Below, piece after piece: positions 59,433-64,000 of a DNA stretch of 64,000 nt. Numbering within the stretch: position 1 is the stretch's first letter; each line of letters starts with the position of its first letter. The position numbers and the translations under genes are program-made. A model generated the notes under the pieces. It was given only the letters and a program-made list of their open reading frames with translations, did no database searches and was not told the DNA's origin. This stretch comes from Corinectria fuckeliana (Eukaryota > Ascomycota > Sordariomycetes > Hypocreales > Nectriaceae): NCBI GenBank assembly GCA_019137255.1, contig WPDH01000171.1:62001-126000 (forward strand), given 5' to 3'.

Positions 59433-60080
59433 CAGTTCGCTTATCTGTTAGGAAACTACTACAGTGGCCTAGTCTAAAGACCGAGGCCGCGGGACAGTGT
59501 AGACAGGCCGCGGGAGTCGGAACTCTGGTTGGGCCAGCATGATCCAGGCCACAGTGTAATCTGTTCAAGCACTTGACACCACAGCTCGGCCGACAGTGGC
59601 TATCATTTGGAGAGAAAGCACTCTGAGAAGTCGCATACTTCTGTGCGCAAGTAGTCGACGGGTCTTAAAAGTTCTAGAGGTAAAGGACGGGACAATCAGC
59701 GGAAGGGGAGGCCGAGGCTCGCAAGGGTCAGCCAGCGTTCGTGATGTTCTTCCAAATGCATGATTTGGTGAAGGTAAGCTGCTGTTGCTAGATGAGTGGA
59801 TCATAAATCGAAAGCTGTGGGTTGATTGAGCTGGACTTGGTACAACCAGCGTCTGGATGTAGTCTCATCATTGAGGCGCAAATGGCTGCGGTTATTCGAG
59901 CCAGGGGAGCACGCGCCCTCGATTTATCATTCCACAATTGCGGGAGGACCTGCTTTGGCGTGACTCAGCTACTGAGTTACTTGCTTCGTAGACAGACCAA
60001 CTAATTGCTTCGTACTGACAATGCGAGCATGCAGACTGCACAGGCGGGCCAATCAGGACGGCACATGTGACCCCATGATC

Positions 60081-60093
60081 CCCCGGTCCGGGG
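60081..60093. promoter_or_regulatory. Palindromic C4/G4 site (CreA-like pair; contains CGGTCCG)
   Basis: CCCCGGTCCGGGG is a perfect dyad around one base. Each half fits the CreA/Mig1 consensus SYGGRG, and the core CGGTCCG is an inverted CGG pair of the kind bound by Zn2Cys6 regulators. It lies about 410 bp upstream of the sugar transporter ATG. Function is inferred. Confidence 0.4.
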
Positions 60094-60381
60094 AAGTCGG
60101 AGCCGAGGTAGGCCCTTCTCAACACCAGAGCCACCTGGGACCCCCGGGCTTTTCTTGGGCGGACCTTTCCCTGTTGGGATCCCGTTGGACACTTGGGGAG
60201 AGTCTGGCGGCTCTCGAGTTCCCTGCTCAAGTCAATTCTCTGGGTCTCTGGGCCCGAGAATGCGGGGAAGCCGGAGCGGTCTCGAGACGGGAAGCGTGCT
60301 ATGCCCAAAGGGAGCTATAGAGGGCGTTGCCATGGAATAAAACAGGCCATCGAGCATCGACAAGGTAGCTGCCCCACGTGG

Positions 60382-60389
60382 TATAAAAG
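60382..60389 (+). promoter_or_regulatory. TATA box of the sugar transporter gene
   Basis: TATAAAAG lies 113 bp before the ATG, just after an E-box CACGTG (60375-60380). A CT-rich stretch follows, as in strong fungal promoters. Confidence 0.6.
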
Positions 60390-60501
60390 ATGCCAGATGC
60401 CGTCCTCGGATCACACAGCTTCGTTTTGTTCCAGACACGCATTGTCCTCCTTTCCCCTTGGAGTATCCAGTACTCATCTCGCTTTCCATCCTCAAATCGC
60501 C

Positions 60502-62244
60502 ATGGCTCAGGCCACTGAAAAAGAAGGCATCGCGGCTGAAGGCCAGAAGGTCCATGATGCCGGCGCCGTGGTCGAGCTGGCCCACGCCGCCAAAGTCTAC
60601 TCGACGTCGCCATGGACGCCCGGAATGCTCCGTCTCTACCTCGTCTTGTCGTGTGCTTACTTGTGTGGATGCCTGGTAAGCAGAAAATGCGGGCTATACG
60701 ACGAGAACCGTTACTGACGGAATGCTTTTCGCCCCTGTGCAGAACGGCTATGACGGGTCCCTTATGGGCGGCCTCAACGGCATGGAATCATATCAGAACT
60801 TCTTCCACATGTGCGTTGTAGCTCTATATCCAACCCCCCTCCCGCGAAGAAAAGGACCCGACAACTGACGAACCCTTCTTCTAGGTCGGTCGCGGGCTCC
60901 AGCACCGGTATCATCTTCGCCATGTACAACATTGGATCTGTGGCTGCCGTTTTCTTCACGGGCCCTGTCAACGACTCCTTCGGCCGCCGCTGGGGCATGT
61001 TCGTCGGTGCCTGTGTCGTCATCGTCGGCACCTGTGTTCAGGCTCCGTCAACCGGCCGCGGCCAGTTCCTCGCCGGACGATTTCTTCTCGGCTTCGGCGT
61101 CAGCTTCTGCTGTGTGTCCGCCCCGTGCTACGTCAGCGAAATGGCCCATCCCTCATGGCGAGGCACCTTGACGGGCCTGTACAACTGCACCTGGTACATC
61201 GGGAGCATCATTGCGAGCTGGGTTGTCTACGGCTGCAGCTATATCGACTCGAACACGGCCTGGAGAATCCCCATCTGGGTCCAGATGTTCACCTCAGGCT
61301 TCGTTGTGATTGGCGTCTACTGGCTTCCCGAGTCGCCTCGCTGGCTCATGGCCCAGGACCGATACCAGGATGCAGCCCAGGTGCTCGCCACCTTCCACGG
61401 CGATGGCGATGTGAACCACCCCATTGTACAGCTCCAGCTCACGGAAATGCACACTCAGATCTCGACCGAGGCATCTGACAAGAAGTGGTGGGACTATCAC
61501 GAGCTCTGGAACACGCACAGCGCACGACGCCGACTTATCTGCGTCATCGGCATGGCCTGCTTTGGCCAGATAAGCGGAAACAGCCTGAGCTCGTACTATC
61601 TCCCGGCAATGCTTGAGAACGCTGGAATCACCAGCGAGAAAAAGGTGCTGGCTCTCAACGGCATCAACCCAGTTCTGTGCTTCTTTGGCGCGATTCTCGG
61701 AGCTCGCTTGACCGATGTCATTGGGCGGCGACCTCTTTTGCTATGCTCGATTGTGGCTTGTTCCTGCTGCTTCGCTATCATTACGGGAACAAGCAAGGTG
61801 TCCATGGACCAGCCAGACAACCACACAGTCGCCAACACGACGGTCGCCTTCATCTTCATATTCGGCGTCATCTTCTCCTTTGGATGGACGCCCCTGCAGT
61901 CCATGTACATTGCAGAGACGCTGACCACCACCACCAGGGCCAAGGGCACGGCGGTCGGCAACTTCGCCAGCGCTGTTGCGTCGACCGTCATCCAGTACAG
62001 CAGCGGCCCGGCCTTTGAGAACATCAACTACTACTTCTACCTCGTCTTTGTGTTTTGGGATCTCTTTGAAGCCGTCTTCATGTACTACTTCTTCCCGGAG
62101 ACCAAGGACCGCACCTTGGAGGAGTTGTCGGAAGTCTTTGAGGCGCGAAACCCCGTCAAGAAGAGCTTGGAGACGAGGAGCACGCAGACTGTGATGAATA
62201 CGCTCAACGTCACGGAGAACGAGAAGATGGACAATATGGCCTAG
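60502..62244 (+). CDS. MFS sugar transporter
   Basis: Proton-coupled sugar permease of the major facilitator superfamily, 533 residues, plasma membrane. Three exons: 60502-60675, 60743-60810 and 60885-62244. The introns are 67 bp (GTAAGC..TGCAG) and 74 bp (GTGCGT..TCTAG); splicing gives YLCGCL-NGYDGSLMGGLNGM and QNFFHM-SVAGSSTG. Signatures are the NDSFGRRWG loop after helix 2 (110-118), LPESPRWLM before the central loop, DVIGRRPLLL, and PETKDRTLEEL after helix 12. The pattern resembles lactose/hexose-type fungal permeases; the sugar is not determined. A Zn2Cys6 regulator follows 525 bp downstream on the same strand. Confidence 0.94.
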
Positions 62245-62768
62245 CTGGTCAGGGTGCAGGATATGTGCTAGTTGGGGCCAGGAGAACGCTTTCTTTGTAA
62301 GACCGTGTGGGCTTTCCTGGGAGTTAGGGGTAACTAGTGGTAGCGTCCATAATCGAGATAACCTTGCAACCATTGAATTGCCCGGATCGTTGGTATTCGG
62401 GACGCGTCGTGATCGTCAACAAGCATCAATGTTGCATTTACGGGCAATGAGATTTGTGTAGCAGGCCTCCGCATGTCATCTGTTGCCGGCAGTCGCTGTA
62501 ATGGCCTGACTACGAGGCACACGCTACATCGGCAATTAGACTAACATGATGATGAGCAGGGAGAAAACAGGCCACTTCCGCACCAATGGTTGCACCGGAC
62601 GGACCCTGGCCTGCTCCCCGCATGCCCATCCCCCGCCCCCAGAGTGCTCGACGGCTAATTTATCCAATCTCCATAAAACCGACCATCACCGCCTTGCTCG
62701 GTCCGCCTCGGTCCGCCGCTCTCTCGGCTCAGCTCAGCTCAGCTCAGCTTCCTCGAATCGAAGCAGCA
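62245..62768. other. Intergenic with promoter-like repeats before the Zn2Cys6 gene
   Basis: Holds two CGGTCCG sites ten bases apart (62699-62705 and 62709-62715) and an AGCTC microsatellite at 62727-62749 close to the start codon. Confidence 0.55.
62699..62715. promoter_or_regulatory. Tandem CGGTCCG sites upstream of the Zn2Cys6 regulator
   Basis: Two identical CGGTCCG sequences start 10 bp apart (about one helical turn), 54-70 bp upstream of the ATG. CGG/CCG inverted triplets are the usual half-sites of Zn2Cys6 proteins. Autoregulation is possible but inferred. Confidence 0.35.
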
Positions 62769-64000
62769 ATGGACGACACTCACGAGAGTTACCACCACAC
62801 CACCGGCGAGCCGTCGAGGAAACGTCTCCGCACATCGCATGCAGTGAGTCTGCCGGCGTTTGTCTGTGGCCAAGGCTAACAACTGTCGGCAGTGCGACAC
62901 CTGTCGGGTTCGCAAAATACGGTCAGTCGGCAGCACCCCGGTGTTTCCATTTGTTGTTGCTTCTGCTTTGACTGACTGGTTGACGGACTGAACGACTGAC
63001 TGGCTGGGTTGACGCGCTAGATGCGATGGCGGCAACCCGTGTACCACCTGTTCCGCCTCCGACCAAGACTGCACTTACGGTGCTGAGTCAAACTCGTACG
63101 TTTCTACCTGGGGCTTCGTTGACTATCCAGAGCCAAGGTTTCCGACTCGCCTAATTGTGACTAACCGAACCACAGAAGGGGCAAGAATGATCTCATTCTC
63201 GAAGGAATTTTGCGTGTAGAGAAGTACCTCCACGAGCTAAACGCCAACATTGTAAGTGCCAGGTGTAACGTCTCCGCGCCATTCGCCTTCGCCGTCTATC
63301 GTCAAAGCCAAGGCTGATCGCCCGTTCAGTCGACCACTTCTCAACTGGATCGCCAGTTCTCATATGTCTCTCCTCCAAACGTGCCTTTTGGAAGCTCATT
63401 CTCGGGCTCGCCTCACAATCAGGGAAACGCACGCCGTCCCAGCCTTCCCATCCAGGAAGCTCTTAGCGAGTCACATCCTAGCAATGGATACAGCTTCGAC
63501 AATGCAGTGCTCGACTCCATGCACACTTCGACCACAGAGTCCATCCTGCAATGGCCTCATTTTGACACCTTCCCGTCTCTGCGTGCTGACCACAGCTCCA
63601 TCTTCCATCTGGAGCAATCGCGGAGCATCCTTCCCATCAGGCCGAGCGCGATGTGTCCGTATGTCACTGCGGATGACATCGACTCGATACTCGACTCGTT
63701 CGAGCACAACCTCAACTTTTGGTACCCAACCATGTCCCAGGGCCAGCTTCGAAGGATCCGAGTGACACTCCAGGCCGGCGTACCTTCCGAAGACAACGTT
63801 GAAGCATGTCTCTCTCTGTTAACCATGGCACTGGGGTGTGCAAGCCAGGCCATTGCAGGGCTTGGCACTGGGACCATTCAGACTGAAGAAGATGTACGCA
63901 AGCGCTTGATGAGGCGAAAGATGGGTGACATCTATTTCGAAAGCGCCTTGAAGATGCTGTATGTCGCTCATTTACACGCCAACTCGGAGGCCACTCAATG
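62769..64000 (+). CDS. Zn2Cys6 transcription factor (3' end outside window)
   Basis: Nuclear DNA-binding regulator of the Gal4 type. Exons seen: 62769-62843, 62893-62921, 63021-63095, 63176-63251 and 63330 onward; introns of 49, 99, 80 and 78 bp all have GT..AG ends and keep the frame. The binuclear zinc cluster is assembled across exons 2 and 3: cysteines 26, 29, 36, 42, 45 and 52 with C-x2-C-x6-C-x5-C-x2-C-x6-C spacing. A linker with ILEGILRVEKYLHELNAN follows. A Ser/Pro-rich part leads to the start of the middle homology region (DSFEHNLNFWYPTMS, LSLLTMALGCASQAIAG, YFESALKML). The frame is open to the window's end. It lies behind a sugar transporter, a plausible target. Confidence 0.92.

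Larger units (their letters stand above)
59433..60501. other. Upstream region of the sugar transporter
   Basis: No gene. The proximal half is GC-rich with several palindromic G/C sites (listed) and a TATA box. Confidence 0.5.

Overview
The window is nuclear DNA of a filamentous ascomycete (Pezizomycotina, most likely a Sordariomycete; genus not determined). The evidence is short GT..AG introns (about 47-108 bp) with CTGAC/CTAAC-like branch sites, typical fungal families (PDR ABC transporter, Dal5-type and sugar MFS transporters, GH12 glycanase, Zn2Cys6 regulator, DUF3176-like protein, NACHT-type STAND proteins), and a very AT-rich island with the marks of repeat-induced point mutation (RIP).

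Layout. 1-16.2 kb is a gene region: the 3' end of a PDR ABC transporter, an aminotransferase, an Mpv17/PMP22-family membrane protein, a NACHT-ankyrin STAND (NLR-like) protein, a Dal5-type MFS transporter, a D-2-hydroxyacid dehydrogenase and a secreted GH12 endoglucanase. 18.15-33.97 kb is one nested retrotransposon. The outer element is Ty1/copia-like (161-bp LTRs, 5-bp target duplication GCCTC) and is interrupted by a Ty3/gypsy chromovirus-like element (384-bp LTRs, target duplication AGGTC). Both read on the minus strand and both are wrecked by C-to-T/G-to-A transitions. 34-64 kb is again genic: an alpha/beta-hydrolase whose upstream region was hit by the outer element, a large NACHT-WD40 STAND protein convergent with it, a broken gene of unknown function, an FAD oxidoreductase, a SNF2-helicase relic, a zinc-finger-like protein, a Kex2-type secreted precursor, a DUF3176-like membrane protein, an NADPH-quinone-type reductase with a premature stop, a sugar transporter and the 5' part of a Zn2Cys6 regulator.

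How the genes relate. No large biosynthetic cluster is visible. Possible pairs are the Dal5-type permease with the D-2-hydroxyacid dehydrogenase, and the sugar transporter with the Zn2Cys6 regulator (their upstream regions share CGGTCCG sites). The two NLR-like genes lie on either side of the RIP island, as is common for fast-evolving fungal self/non-self recognition loci. Splice sites were worked out by eye from reading-frame continuity and consensus; exon coordinates are in the entries.
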